Shown: positions 17,384-27,182 of the stretch, piece by piece
Layout: each line of letters begins with the position of its first letter
Numbering within the stretch: position 1 is the stretch's first letter
Source of the DNA: Solibacillus isronensis
Lineage (GTDB): Bacteria; Bacillota; Bacilli; Bacillales_A; Planococcaceae
Length of the DNA stretch: 64,000 nt
Assembly (NCBI RefSeq): GCF_900168685.1
Contig: NZ_FVZN01000014.1
Span: 2,046,001-2,110,000 of the forward strand
Direction: 5' to 3'
The notes under the pieces: model-generated
Told to the model about the DNA's origin: nothing
Database searches by the model: none
Seen by the model: only the letters and a program-made list of their open reading frames with translations
Program-made: the position numbers and the translations under genes

Positions 17384-20344
17384 TCACATATTATGAATTT
17401 TAGTCCCGATAATGTTTCCTGTTGCATCGAGTGCCTGGAATTCCACTTCTACATACAAATCAAATTCCGGGAACTCATAAAGGTTCGGTCGATGCATATA
17501 GCGCGAAGAACCTCGTGCCGGCAAGTCGTATTTAACATCTCCACTCGGTGAAATGAATACAACACGTACACCTTTTACATTGTCGCATCCTGTATTCACA
17601 TCCGCCAAAATGGTCACTTTTGATGTTTCGATACGCACATCGGTATTATTAAAGATTGTATCCCCTACTAGACAACTATTGTTCATAGCAGGTGTTTTAC
17701 ATAAAATCGTTGTAATGATCGCCTGTAAGGAGCTGTGCAAGTTTTCAATCGATGTAATATTTTGATATGTGCCCTTTGTTTCGGAAGAAATATCTTTCAG
17801 TAATTTTTCATTTACCGTTGTATATGATCCAACCGATACTGTATGGATGGCAATGCCTTTTTGTTTTGCATCGTTCAGCACTTTTTCGAGTCCATTACTG
17901 TTTGAATAACCGTCTGTCACAAGGACAATGGCTTTACTTGTATACTGGTTTGTCGTGAAATTACTGATTGCTGTTTCAAGAGCTTTTACTATATTTGTCG
18001 ATCGATTTTCGTTTTTATACGTTAACAAACTATCGATACTAGAAACGATATCCGCTTTGTCTGTTGCTTCGTGATTTGGACGATTATTGAAGCGATATAC
18101 ATGGCTTGGGTTTGCCCCGATTTGTTTAATCGTTTGCTTCACTTTATTCGCTGTATAATTTTTCGCATCTCGCGCTTTCATTGAGCCTGAGTGGTCTACG
18201 ACGAACATCACTTCCGATTCAACAGAACACAAATTATTTTCATAGCGCGGATTGGCAAAGATTTGTTCAGAGACTGTTGTATTTTTCAGACTTTGTACGA
18301 CTTTATCATAACGTGGATCCAAATCGATCAAGCGTGCCTTAACTTGTGATTTACCGTATAAAATATCGTCAAAGTATACGACAGCAGATCCGCGGCTGCC
18401 TGTGCCGTTATTATAGTCTTTCGTATTTGTATCAAATGATACAACACGTGTTTTGCCGTTAAATGTAACTTCCACCGTTCCTTTATAGTCGGTAATAATT
18501 ACCCCGCCTGGTGCGACAAGGTTGACGATTACCTTCGTATAACGGTCCATGCCATCCGGGCGTTGCTGCAGTTCTTTTCCTGCAAGCAGTACTTTAACTT
18601 TTGCAACGGCACCTTCCAGCTTCCCGATTACGTCCGCATAATCTTTTCGCAATAAGTTTTTGTCGATTTGACCTAAACGATCATACATCGCCTTAATGAC
18701 CTCAACCGATTCTTCATGCGCTAATGTCACCTGGTCAGCAATCGGTAAAAACTTGTCTGTTAAATAAATAATGACCGCATGGAGCATTGAATCGAATGCT
18801 TCAGTATCTTCTTCACTCATAACTCCTTGCAAATCATATGTCGCACGTCCCTCATTGTTAACCGTGTACATGACCTTAGCATTGCCAAGACCGCCCCAGG
18901 AAGACTCCTCTTTTGGTCCTTCAATCATATAGTCGAGAATTTGTTCGAACAGCCAAACTGAAATAATTTGACCTTCCAGTTTCAGGTCCGCGTTTCCGTA
19001 TTGAATTTCCTTGGAAGTAACCTGGCCTTGTGTCAGTTTTCCGTCAGCAGTTGTATAGTTTTCCCATTTAGATCCTGTCATCACTTTTAAATCGGAATCG
19101 TAATCTGAAATTGTAATAACCCCGTTTTGTGTAAATGGTACTGTCGTTGTCCCTACAACACCTGAAGGTAATGCAGGTAATGGTCTTACTCCAGGATCAA
19201 CCGTTCCGCCATTCCATTCCGTCTGTTCTGGATCAAACACTTCATAAGTAATACGCAGTTCCGCTTTTGGTACATAACGGACAGACGCTTCAATAACCTG
19301 ATTTTTGTATGTGTAATACTTTTCTGATGGATTAATCATCTCAAAGCGAATTGTATCGACTACTGACTTTGTTAAAGCAGGAGCCGTTACATATACGCTA
19401 AGCTGTGGCCCGTCGGTATAAACCGTTGTTGATTGACCGCTTGTACTTGTATTCGTTTCGGATACTTTTGCCCCGGCTTTTGAAGTCACTTTAAATGCCA
19501 ATGATTCATCATATGAAATGTCATTGCCGTAACTATCGCGCAAATCAATAGTAATTAAAGTTGAATCAACGCCGTTTGCTGTAAGCTCTTCGTTTTCTAC
19601 ATTAATTTTTTTAACCGCTTTATAAACATCCGGACGTGTCGCTTTATCATCTGTGTTTTTACCTGGTGTTGTCGGAATCGTCACAGTACCGTTTTTACCC
19701 TCAACAAAGTTCACTGGTAAAGTAATTTTATTATTGTCTTTGCCGGCTGGTGTACTAGCCAGACCCTCGATTGCCAATTTCCCTTGCTGATTGATGCGGT
19801 ACATGAAGACCGCCATATCACCGCGATTAATGTTGCGTGTCGGCTTATAGTCTTCATATGTGCGTTTTCCGGTTGTACCTGTTGTAATCTCGTTCATATA
19901 TAAATATCTGACTGCCTGAATCTCGGATAAATCTAGACCATTTACCGCCGCATATAGCCTTGCAAAGTGGCCGCGTGAAATATTGGCATTGCGCTTTGAT
20001 TTATTATTCACGCCATATAACGGAATATTCAAGTCACCATAATATTCATAGAGCATATCTTTATCATTTGTATTGAAATGATAGTTTTTGTCCATCTTCG
20101 CTAAAAACTGCAGCATCTGCCATTCCATCACAAGTGTTCCTGATTGGAATTTATTGCCTTTATACAACTGCAAATAATCATTATCTATTGTCCATTTGGC
20201 TGCTTTATACTTCGAATTTTTTTTCGCAATATCCGAAATTTGCTTGCTTGCGGCTTCCGTTTCCGTAGCACCGAACGGAAATACGACGGAAAATACTAGA
20301 AGACAACTGAGCAGCATGGCCATTAGTTTCTTCATTTTACTCAT
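17384..20344 (-). CDS. Exported SLH-like / bacterial Ig-like / von Willebrand factor A surface protein
   Basis: 986 residues. A signal peptide (basic start, hydrophobic core, cut near residue 32 after TEAA) is followed by a region to about residue 190 with SLH-like motifs (ISRGHFARLYAAVNG, INRGDMAVFMYR). An invasin-type Ig-like domain (about 245-345, NEELTANGVDSTLITID) follows. A long middle part precedes a vWA domain at about 710-885, with a complete MIDAS: DHSGSM (Asp717, Ser719, Ser721), a Thr near 783 and Asp near 811. A short beta domain ends the protein. The vWA suggests metal-dependent adhesion. The SLH region would hold it on wall polymer. Last gene of a three-gene exported set, 12 bases after its SLH partner. 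Ligand unknown. Confidence 0.85.
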   Translation of the reverse strand: MSKMKKLMAMLLSCLLVFSVVFPFGATETEAASKQISDIAKKNSKYKAAKWTIDNDYLQLYKGNKFQSGTLVMEWQMLQFLAKMDKNYHFNTNDKDMLYEYYGDLNIPLYGVNNKSKRNANISRGHFARLYAAVNGLDLSEIQAVRYLYMNEITTGTTGKRTYEDYKPTRNINRGDMAVFMYRINQQGKLAIEGLASTPAGKDNNKITLPVNFVEGKNGTVTIPTTPGKNTDDKATRPDVYKAVKKINVENEELTANGVDSTLITIDLRDSYGNDISYDESLAFKVTSKAGAKVSETNTSTSGQSTTVYTDGPQLSVYVTAPALTKSVVDTIRFEMINPSEKYYTYKNQVIEASVRYVPKAELRITYEVFDPEQTEWNGGTVDPGVRPLPALPSGVVGTTTVPFTQNGVITISDYDSDLKVMTGSKWENYTTADGKLTQGQVTSKEIQYGNADLKLEGQIISVWLFEQILDYMIEGPKEESSWGGLGNAKVMYTVNNEGRATYDLQGVMSEEDTEAFDSMLHAVIIYLTDKFLPIADQVTLAHEESVEVIKAMYDRLGQIDKNLLRKDYADVIGKLEGAVAKVKVLLAGKELQQRPDGMDRYTKVIVNLVAPGGVIITDYKGTVEVTFNGKTRVVSFDTNTKDYNNGTGSRGSAVVYFDDILYGKSQVKARLIDLDPRYDKVVQSLKNTTVSEQIFANPRYENNLCSVESEVMFVVDHSGSMKARDAKNYTANKVKQTIKQIGANPSHVYRFNNRPNHEATDKADIVSSIDSLLTYKNENRSTNIVKALETAISNFTTNQYTSKAIVLVTDGYSNSNGLEKVLNDAKQKGIAIHTVSVGSYTTVNEKLLKDISSETKGTYQNITSIENLHSSLQAIITTILCKTPAMNNSCLVGDTIFNNTDVRIETSKVTILADVNTGCDNVKGVRVVFISPSGDVKYDLPARGSSRYMHRPNLYEFPEFDLYVEVEFQALDATGNIIGTKIHNM

Positions 20345-20356
20345 GTTTGCAACCCC

Positions 20357-21790
20357 TTAGTTAAAGAACAGAATATTGTCTCGGTAATTCTCTTTTAAAT
20401 CCGCTTCTAAATAACGTAAAAATCGTTCAATAATTGCGGAGGACTGTGCACGTGTCAGTGTTGCTTTCGGATTGAAATACCCGTCACTGCCTGACATTAA
20501 CCCTAGTTGGGTTGCGACATAAATTGCATCGCGTGCATAATCCGTAATTTTGTAATCATCTTTATAGTCAGTAGAATAACCAGGATCAGGTGCTTTTCCT
20601 TCCAGTCCAAGTGCGCGCACTAAAATTGTCGCTGCCTGCTGGCGTGTTAAAAATCCATCCGGATCAAATATCGTTGGATTTTTTCCTTTAATAACTCCTT
20701 TATCAACCGTTGCCACTAAGTAATTGTAATCCTTTATTGTTCGTTTCACGTCTTTGAAAATAGAAGGCTGTGTCTTTTTGCGGTTCGTTTCTTCCAATAC
20801 ACGCAAATCAATTGCTTTACCAATAGCAACTGCAAAATCATAGCGCTGTACAGGTGTATTTGGTGAGTAGAAGTTCGATTGGTCATCCAATATCCCCAAC
20901 GAATACAGTTTTTCAATTTGCTCGCGTGCCCAGTTGGAAGATAAATCACGGAATTTAGGAATTTTCAGCATTTCCAGTTTCGGCATATAATCGATATTGC
21001 TTGCGACGGTTCCTTCGCTATCAGGCAAATCGTATTCGTATTCCGATAGCGAATCGGCAGAACTAATCGTTTTATAGTTGCCGTTAAAACTTGATAAAGA
21101 TGCATCGTTTTCGTTATATTCCAATGTTCGTGACTTGGATGTCGATACTTTGTTTCTCACTGTACCGATCGTCCCGTCATCAAATTCAATCTCGAAATCG
21201 GTAATTTGTGTTTCAGTAGCTCCCCAGAAATTTTCATATCCTTCATTTCGGCTATCTGCATGTACTGTTATCGTTTTTGTAACAGCGTTTTTGCCTCGGC
21301 CTGTCGTTTCAGTATATGTTTTGCGGGCAATCGCATTTCCTGAATAATAGTCGGATGCCGGACGCTTGTCTGTAATCGTACTTTTAGAAAGCTGGTAATC
21401 CGCCAGTGTAAATGTTCTGTCGCCAACTGTAATTTTTTCGGTAAATTTTGTAACCTCACCCGTTGCCGAACTTTGCCCTACTTGGTCATAGTTTGTAACG
21501 TCGTATGTATACGTGAAATTCCGTGTCAGCTTCTCTCCATTTGGTCCAGCCAACGTAAACTTGTATGTCTCAGTTAACTTGCCTTTAGATTCTCTTGTTG
21601 AGATCGTCGCATTTTTATTTGTACCCGTAAATTTGATCGGTTTTCCTGTTAAGAAAAAGTATTCTTCATACTCATATTCGTTTTTTATACCGCCTGTTAA
21701 ATCAATAGATTGTGCGGAGCTTGATGAAGGGAGCAGCATCAGAAAAAATGAGCATGCCAATAGGAAGGTGAAGCAAAGTTTCTTTCTCAC
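20357..21790 (-). CDS. Exported protein with three C-terminal SLH domains
   Basis: Chosen start is GTG 21790, preceded by AGAGGGA with 7-base spacing, giving MRKKLCFTFLLACSFFLMLL, an ideal signal peptide, and 477 residues; the frame opens earlier at 21820 without a ribosome site. Residues ~30-280 are a beta-rich Thr/Tyr/Glu-rich domain I do not recognise (many short ITVGDR/TYTYDV-type strands). Residues ~285-470 hold three SLH motifs (FRDLSSNWAREQIEKLYSLGIL; VDKGVIKG...FLTRQQAATILVRAL; LTRAQSSAIIERFL), which bind pyruvylated wall polymer. Middle gene of the surface trio; the vWA protein follows after 12 bases. Likely an anchor or scaffold, by inference. Confidence 0.85.
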   Translation of the reverse strand: MRKKLCFTFLLACSFFLMLLPSSSSAQSIDLTGGIKNEYEYEEYFFLTGKPIKFTGTNKNATISTRESKGKLTETYKFTLAGPNGEKLTRNFTYTYDVTNYDQVGQSSATGEVTKFTEKITVGDRTFTLADYQLSKSTITDKRPASDYYSGNAIARKTYTETTGRGKNAVTKTITVHADSRNEGYENFWGATETQITDFEIEFDDGTIGTVRNKVSTSKSRTLEYNENDASLSSFNGNYKTISSADSLSEYEYDLPDSEGTVASNIDYMPKLEMLKIPKFRDLSSNWAREQIEKLYSLGILDDQSNFYSPNTPVQRYDFAVAIGKAIDLRVLEETNRKKTQPSIFKDVKRTIKDYNYLVATVDKGVIKGKNPTIFDPDGFLTRQQAATILVRALGLEGKAPDPGYSTDYKDDYKITDYARDAIYVATQLGLMSGSDGYFNPKATLTRAQSSAIIERFLRYLEADLKENYRDNILFFN

Positions 21791-21832
21791 AAATTCGTCC
21801 CTCTTTTCTTTAAAATTCACTTTTGTTTAAAT

Positions 21833-21860
21833 GGCATGCGAGAAACTTGTCCCGCATGCC
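21833..21860. terminator. Hairpin between the first and second surface-protein genes
   Basis: Perfect 8-bp arms GGCATGCG / CGCATGCC with a 12-base loop. The clean T-run (TTTTTAATTA) follows on the plus strand, where no gene is ending; on the minus strand only ATTTAAAC follows. It may act as a partial terminator or mRNA processing/stability element that adjusts expression between these genes. Confidence 0.55.
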
Positions 21861-21867
21861 TTTTTAA

Positions 21868-23562
21868 TTAGTTTACTAATAATACATAAACTTCTGATGT
21901 TGAACGTGCAATTGCTGTTACATGATCTGCCTTATGAATATCAGTAATGTCAATTACTTCACCATCTTTAATAACCATCGCTTTTGATAGGTCGAGGGAA
22001 AGTGAACCGAAACGGTAGCTCCAGTGACCGTCTTTGCTCCACTGACTGCTGTTAACAACAGATATTTTTTTCGTATTGAAATTAATCGAACTTACACGGC
22101 CAGTTAATGTTAACGTAGCGAGTTTTTCATTTGGCACAAAATGAATGCCCTCAATATGACCATCATTTACAAAGAAATATCCGTAATATGGATTTGGTGA
22201 ATTTGTGTAATTATCATATAAATCGAGATCCAGTTCTGGAATGACTTTAAATTGCTTTGTTCCATCCAGTTCAGATGCGATTGTTGAATTACTGTAAGCA
22301 AATGATGTATTGGACTTATCCATATTCCAGAAATGATTATCGAAACGTTGTAAGTCTGATAACTCCACTTCATATGCATCTAAATCCGCCACATCAATTC
22401 GACCAAAGTAAAGTTTATATTTTGATAGATTCGGTGCTAAATAAGCATCATTTGTAATATTGACGATATGAGCATAATCACTCTTAGTCGCCCCATCCGT
22501 TAATACAAATGCCGTTGTTGAAATCGGATTTTGCGCTAAATCAAGAGCAATAAGGCCTTCAGGTTCTACTAAACGGCCATTGCGGATTAAAATCGAACCG
22601 TTATGGTAATTTAATTTTAGAGAATTTTTAAGTTGCAGCGTATTCACACCAAGATTAACACTTGTAATAGGTTGATAGAATGTACGCTCATTTTTAGCTA
22701 ATACGATAATCTTATCGATTACTTCCTTGCTGAACTGTGTTTTTGTTACAAAATAAAGCTCACTATTTTTATATTTTTTTAATTGGCTTTTTGAGATTTT
22801 TTTATTTCCTACGTAAATACTTGTATTGTTTGTAAAATTAAATGTTGCCTGTGTTTTCGTTCTCACTGTTCCAAAGCGCCAGTTTAGTAAAGGATGCGCA
22901 TTTTTTACATTTAGCGAATTTTTGTTTGTGTTAACCGTATTTAAATTTGCTTTATATAATTCTGTCACCATATTGGCTGTGCTCATAATCGTAATTTCAG
23001 CGATACGGGAAGTATTGGCTGTTGCAAATTTTAAGCGGACACGGTCTCCTACATAAAGTGTGCTTAAATCTACTGATGAGTTTCCTTTGAACACTTCCGT
23101 ATTATTTGTCACTGTATAATTTTTCGTTGAAGAGCCATCGATTTTTACACGGATCTGCAAACCGTTCGGATCAATCTGTGTCACAGCACCGGTTACTTGT
23201 TTGCTGTTTTCGACGATTGAACCGCCTTCTACATTTGTTGAACCACGCATTTCAGTAATTTTGCCTAAGTTTAATTTAATCGTGACACTCATGCCTGCTT
23301 TAAACCCTGCAATTGTTGTCAGCGTATTATTAATATAGTATTTCTGCGTATTCGCAAGGTTAAAGGTTGCGGTTTTCCCTGCGCTGTTTTTTAATGTGAC
23401 ACTTTTTAATGTTCGTGTGATATTCCCTTTCTTATCTTCGGTTTCATTATAATTTGCTTTCATAAATGTATATGTATTTGATGCTTCAGCTTGCTGCCCT
23501 GTTGGTAAGATCGCTAAAGCAAAAGTAATTGCCATTAATATGGTAATGATTTTTTTAAGCAA
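21868..23562 (-). CDS. Exported beta-rich surface protein, unknown family
   Basis: 564 residues from TTG 23562 with AAGGAGG eight bases upstream. Signal peptide MLKKIITILMAITFALAIL, cut probably after QAEA. The rest is rich in Asn, Thr, Lys and Val, with repeated short strands of the type VTGAVTQIDPNGLQIRVKID and LTGRVSSINFNTKKISVVNS, which look like small beta-barrel or RNA-binding-like folds repeated along the chain. No SLH, LPXTG or lipobox is seen and no Cys was noticed. First gene of the trio with the SLH and vWA proteins, so probably secreted and held by them. I cannot name the family. Confidence 0.75.
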   Translation of the reverse strand: MLKKIITILMAITFALAILPTGQQAEASNTYTFMKANYNETEDKKGNITRTLKSVTLKNSAGKTATFNLANTQKYYINNTLTTIAGFKAGMSVTIKLNLGKITEMRGSTNVEGGSIVENSKQVTGAVTQIDPNGLQIRVKIDGSSTKNYTVTNNTEVFKGNSSVDLSTLYVGDRVRLKFATANTSRIAEITIMSTANMVTELYKANLNTVNTNKNSLNVKNAHPLLNWRFGTVRTKTQATFNFTNNTSIYVGNKKISKSQLKKYKNSELYFVTKTQFSKEVIDKIIVLAKNERTFYQPITSVNLGVNTLQLKNSLKLNYHNGSILIRNGRLVEPEGLIALDLAQNPISTTAFVLTDGATKSDYAHIVNITNDAYLAPNLSKYKLYFGRIDVADLDAYEVELSDLQRFDNHFWNMDKSNTSFAYSNSTIASELDGTKQFKVIPELDLDLYDNYTNSPNPYYGYFFVNDGHIEGIHFVPNEKLATLTLTGRVSSINFNTKKISVVNSSQWSKDGHWSYRFGSLSLDLSKAMVIKDGEVIDITDIHKADHVTAIARSTSEVYVLLVN

Positions 23563-23699
23563 TTTTTCCGCCTCCTTCTCTCAGTAACTTTAATTCATAG
23601 CAAACGCCTGAAATATTTGTATTTTATCCCAAATATTGTTGCAGGGCCTATATTAGTGTAACAAATTTGCCGACTATTGGCATTGGTTGTCGAAATTAT

Positions 23700-23873
23700 T
23701 TATACGGAAATATCGATTGTTTTACCTAATACGGGGTGTGACGCATCGATCACTTCGACAATTTGTTCCGCATTTTCTTGCTGAAACTCCATCATTTTTT
23801 TCGTCATGGCCAATGAAACATCTTGCATCAATTCAGTATGTTTCATCGACATCGCTAATGCAGCAATATCCAA
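23700..23873 (-). CDS. YjfB-family putative motility protein (57 residues)
   Basis: A short gene beginning at TTG 23873, preceded by a perfect AGGAGG with 7-base spacing. The product starts MDIAALAMSMKHTELMQDVS and is helical throughout; the start (MDIAAL-[AS]-M-x-M) and length match the YjfB_motility family of small Bacillus proteins of unknown function. The upstream minus-strand sequence GCCGATAA (23902-23895) is a perfect sigma-D -10 element, which supports membership of the motility/chemotaxis regulon. It stands alone between engB and the surface-protein trio. Confidence 0.85.
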   Translation of the reverse strand: MDIAALAMSMKHTELMQDVSLAMTKKMMEFQQENAEQIVEVIDASHPVLGKTIDISV

Positions 23874-23894
23874 ATGTACACCTCCTATTTACCT

Positions 23895-23921
23895 TTATCG
23901 GCTAAATACTATGAATATCAA
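23895..23921 (-). promoter_or_regulatory. Sigma-D (motility) type promoter for the YjfB-like gene
   Basis: Minus strand TTGA (23921-23918), 15 bases, GCCGATAA (23902-23895). The -10 is an exact match to the B. subtilis sigma-D consensus (TAAA-N15-GCCGATAA); the -35 is weak (2 of 4). The ribosome site lies about 8 bases downstream. Confidence 0.65.
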
Positions 23922-23956
23922 GTAATTATTATTATTTCTGAGAGTAAATTGGTCAA

Positions 23957-23993
23957 AATAAAAAACAACCCCGAAAGTTAATTCGAGGTTGCA
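23957..23993 (-). terminator. Terminator after engB
   Basis: Minus strand GCAACCTCGAA...TTTCGGGGTTGT stem with a 5-base loop, followed by TTTTTATTTT, immediately after the engB stop. Confidence 0.85.
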
Positions 23994-23997
23994 TTGT

Positions 23998-24579
23998 TTA
24001 CATGCGTGATTCAATTTCGGCCCAAGCTTCTTCAAAGCCAAGACCTTTTTCAGAAGAAAACACAATTAATGGATCTTGCTTTTCCATTTGTAATGTTTCG
24101 CGAACAATCTTTTTATGCTTATCCCATTTCCCTTTCGGAATTTTATCGGCTTTAGTTGCGACAACTATTACCGGGATATTGTAATGCTTTAAAAAATCAT
24201 ACATCATGCAGTCATCTGAAGTTGGGTTATGGCGTATATCAACAATTAAGACAACTGCTTTTAACTGCTCTCGACTCATAAAGTACTGCTCGATCATTCT
24301 TCCCCATGCTGCACGTTCTGATTTTGAAACTTTTGCATAGCCGTATCCTGGTACGTCAACATAATAAAGCTGCTCTTCAATTTTATAAAAGTTCAGCTGT
24401 TGTGTTTTACCAGGTTTTGACGAAATACGCGCCATTGCTTTACGGCCAATCATACGATTGATAAACGAAGATTTGCCGACATTTGAACGACCCGCTAAAG
24501 CGAATTCAGGTAGCCCGTCTTCCGGGAACTGTTCTGGTCGGACAAAGCTGCCGATCATTTCTACGTTATGGACTTTCAT
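23998..24579 (-). CDS. engB: Ribosome biogenesis GTP-binding protein EngB (YsxC)
   Basis: 193-residue GTPase needed for 50S subunit assembly. All G motifs are present: GRSNVGKSS (G1, about residue 30), a Thr in [11 protein letters not shown] (G2), DVPGYGYA (G3), ATKADKI (G4) and SSEKG (G5). The ATG at 24579 overlaps the lonA stop (TAATG) and uses a GGAGG inside lonA, so the two are translationally coupled, as in B. subtilis lonA-ysxC. Confidence 0.97.
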   Translation of the reverse strand: MKVHNVEMIGSFVRPEQFPEDGLPEFALAGRSNVGKSSFINRMIGRKAMARISSKPGKTQQLNFYKIEEQLYYVDVPGYGYAKVSKSERAAWGRMIEQYFMSREQLKAVVLIVDIRHNPTSDDCMMYDFLKHYNIPVIVVATKADKIPKGKWDKHKKIVRETLQMEKQDPLIVFSSEKGLGFEEAWAEIESRM

Positions 24580-26903
24580 TACTTATTAAAACCTCCATCT
24601 AGTGCGAGCGCAAGAACTTCTTCCGCTTGTGAAACTAGTTTAAATGTGAGTTGCTCACGAATTGTTTCAGGAATATCATCAATATCACGTTCATTGTCTT
24701 GCGGAATGATAATCGTCGTTAATCCCGCACGGTGGGCACTTAATGATTTCTCTTTTAAGCCGCCGATTGGCAGTACACGACCCCGTAATGTTACTTCTCC
24801 AGTCATTCCAATTTCGCGTTTAATTGCTTTTCCAGTTATTGCAGACACAATTGCAGTCGTCATCGTAATACCTGCTGATGGACCATCTTTTGGTACTGCG
24901 CCCTCCGGAACGTGGACATGAATATCGTGCTGATCGAAATAATCAGCATCCACACCTAAATCGTTTGTTAATGTGCGGACAAATGAAAGCGCAATTTGTG
25001 CGGATTCCTTCATTACATCGCCAAGCTTCCCTGTTAAAATTAATTTACCTTTACCAGGTGTTAATGAAACCTCGATCTGTAATGTATCTCCTCCGACTGT
25101 CGTATAGGCAAGTCCTGTAGCGACACCTACTTGGTTTTCCATTTCCGCCTGTCCATAGCGGAAGCGGTGTTTCCCAAGCATATCTACTAATACTTTAGAG
25201 TTGACCGTTACTTTTTTCTTTTCGCCAGATACGATTTTTTTCGCAGCTTTACGGCAAACAGTCGCAACTTGGCGTTCCAATCCACGAACACCAGCTTCAC
25301 GTGTATAGTAACGAATTAAATCTGTAATCGCTTCGTCTTTCATTGCCATTTGCGTTTTCTTCAAACCATGTTCCTTCATCTGTTTCGGAATCAAATGGTT
25401 CTTAGTAATTTCTACTTTTTCAAATTCTGTATAACCTGCGATATTAATGACTTCCATACGATCCAGTAATGGTGCAGGAATCGTACTTAAATCATTTGCT
25501 GTTGCGATAAATAATACATCTTGCAAATTGTATGGCTCTTCAATGAAGTGATCACTGAATGTATTATTTTGCTCCGGGTCCAATACTTCAAGCATTGCAG
25601 CAGAAGGATCTCCACGGAAGTCATTTGACATTTTATCAATTTCATCAAGTAAAAATACAGGGTTTGTCGTGCCTGCTTTTTTCATCCCTTGAATAATACG
25701 TCCCGGCATTGCGCCGACATACGTACGACGGTGACCACGAATTTCAGACTCATCACGCACACCACCAAGTGAAACACGGACAAATTTACGGTCAAGGCTT
25801 TCTGCAATAGAACGCGCTAAACTCGTTTTACCTACGCCCGGAGGTCCTGCTAAACATAAAATCGGACCGCGTAATGAATTCATTAATTGACGTACTGATA
25901 AATATTCTAAAACACGCTCTTTCACTTTTTCTAACCCGTCATGATCACGGTTTAAAATTTCTTCAGCATAGGCAATATCAATACGGTCTTCCGTTTTTTC
26001 TGTCCAAGGAATCGAAACAAGCCATTCCAAGTAGTTTCGGATAACACCACTCTCTGCACTTGCAGCAGGTAACTTTTCGTAGCGATCCAGTTCTTTTAAT
26101 GCAACTTTTTGTGTAGACTCCGGCATTCCGGCACTATCGATTTTTTTACGAAGTTCGGCAATTTCACCCGTTTTTCCTTCGCGATCACCAAGCTCTGTTT
26201 GAATTGCTTTCATTTGCTCACGCAGATAATACTCTTTCTGTGTGCGCTCCATCGCCTGCTTCACTTTTGTGCTGATTTTTTTCTCGAGATTTAAAATCTC
26301 CTGCTCGTCATGCAAACGAATCATTAAGTGATCTAAACGCTTCTTAATGTTCGTAATATCGAGCACTTCTTGCTTTTCATTAATTTTGAAAGGTAAATGA
26401 GAAGCAATGACATCTGCTAATCGGCCCGGTTCTTCAATATCAAGCACCGATTCGATTGTTTCCGTCGTAATTTTATTTGAAGATTTTGCGTATTTTTCGA
26501 AATACGATAACACAGTACGCATTAAAGCTTCTGTTTCCGCATCTTTGTGCAGCTCATCTTCAAATAATTCCAAATCTGCAGTTGTAAATTTACCGGAATC
26601 TTCATAACGTACCATTTCCGCACGGTTTAAACCTTCAACCAGAATACGTAATGTTCCATTCGGAAGCTTTAGCATTTGTTTTACTTTCGCTAATGTCCCC
26701 ATTTTATAAAGATCTGCTTTTCCCGGTGAATCAACACGTAAATCTTTTTGAGTAACTAAAAAGATTGTACTTTCTTCAAGCATCGCATGTTCTAATGCAG
26801 CAATAGAACGTTCTCGACCCACATCAATATGTAAAACCATCGTTGGGTATACAAGAAGTCCTCTTAACGGTAAAACTGGCATATTAGTTAATTTTTTTGT
26901 CAC
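24579..26903 (-). CDS. lon: ATP-dependent Lon protease LonA
   Basis: Cytoplasmic AAA+ serine protease degrading damaged and regulatory proteins. From GTG 26903 (GGAGGTG nine bases upstream) it has 774 residues, the same length as B. subtilis LonA. The frame also opens at 26945, but that codon lies inside the predicted -10 box. It begins [20 protein letters not shown], followed by a helical linker, Walker [12 protein letters not shown] (about 353), Walker [10 protein letters not shown], and a C-terminal peptidase with [10 protein letters not shown], carrying the catalytic Ser, and a Lys in [12 protein letters not shown]. Coupled to engB. Confidence 0.97.
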   Translation of the reverse strand: MTKKLTNMPVLPLRGLLVYPTMVLHIDVGRERSIAALEHAMLEESTIFLVTQKDLRVDSPGKADLYKMGTLAKVKQMLKLPNGTLRILVEGLNRAEMVRYEDSGKFTTADLELFEDELHKDAETEALMRTVLSYFEKYAKSSNKITTETIESVLDIEEPGRLADVIASHLPFKINEKQEVLDITNIKKRLDHLMIRLHDEQEILNLEKKISTKVKQAMERTQKEYYLREQMKAIQTELGDREGKTGEIAELRKKIDSAGMPESTQKVALKELDRYEKLPAASAESGVIRNYLEWLVSIPWTEKTEDRIDIAYAEEILNRDHDGLEKVKERVLEYLSVRQLMNSLRGPILCLAGPPGVGKTSLARSIAESLDRKFVRVSLGGVRDESEIRGHRRTYVGAMPGRIIQGMKKAGTTNPVFLLDEIDKMSNDFRGDPSAAMLEVLDPEQNNTFSDHFIEEPYNLQDVLFIATANDLSTIPAPLLDRMEVINIAGYTEFEKVEITKNHLIPKQMKEHGLKKTQMAMKDEAITDLIRYYTREAGVRGLERQVATVCRKAAKKIVSGEKKKVTVNSKVLVDMLGKHRFRYGQAEMENQVGVATGLAYTTVGGDTLQIEVSLTPGKGKLILTGKLGDVMKESAQIALSFVRTLTNDLGVDADYFDQHDIHVHVPEGAVPKDGPSAGITMTTAIVSAITGKAIKREIGMTGEVTLRGRVLPIGGLKEKSLSAHRAGLTTIIIPQDNERDIDDIPETIREQLTFKLVSQAEEVLALALDGGFNK

Positions 26904-26943
26904 GCGGGTATTCACCTCCATCCAAATCTTAAAAACAACCCGC

Positions 26944-26972
26944 AATATAAGTATGTGTTAGTTCTTTGTCAA
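26944..26972 (-). promoter_or_regulatory. Sigma-A promoter of lonA-engB
   Basis: Minus strand TTGACA (26972-26967), exactly 17 bases, TATATT (26949-26944). The start site would fall near 26937, giving a leader of about 35 bases. This is the best-formed sigma-A promoter of the first half of the window. Confidence 0.8.
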
Positions 26973-27105
26973 TTAAGCCTAAGCGTAACTGTGTCCAGAT
27001 TTTTCCGAGTTTATGTGCTCTAAATACTGGAGCAAACCATAAATAACGCTTCAAAACCTGTAATATTCGGCGAAAATATCCGAAAAATTATGTATATACG
27101 TTTTG

Positions 27106-27151
27106 TAAGAAAAAGCTGACTTTGGACTTGCTTGAGAAGTCTAAGTCAGCT
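27106..27151 (-). terminator. Terminator after clpX
   Basis: Minus strand AGCTGACTTAGACTT paired with AAGTCCAAAGTCAGCT (one bulge), then TTTTCTTA. It separates clpX from lonA, where B. subtilis has lonB. Confidence 0.85.
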
Positions 27152-27182
27152 ACATAGTTGAAATCCACCATTCAGCTATAAA

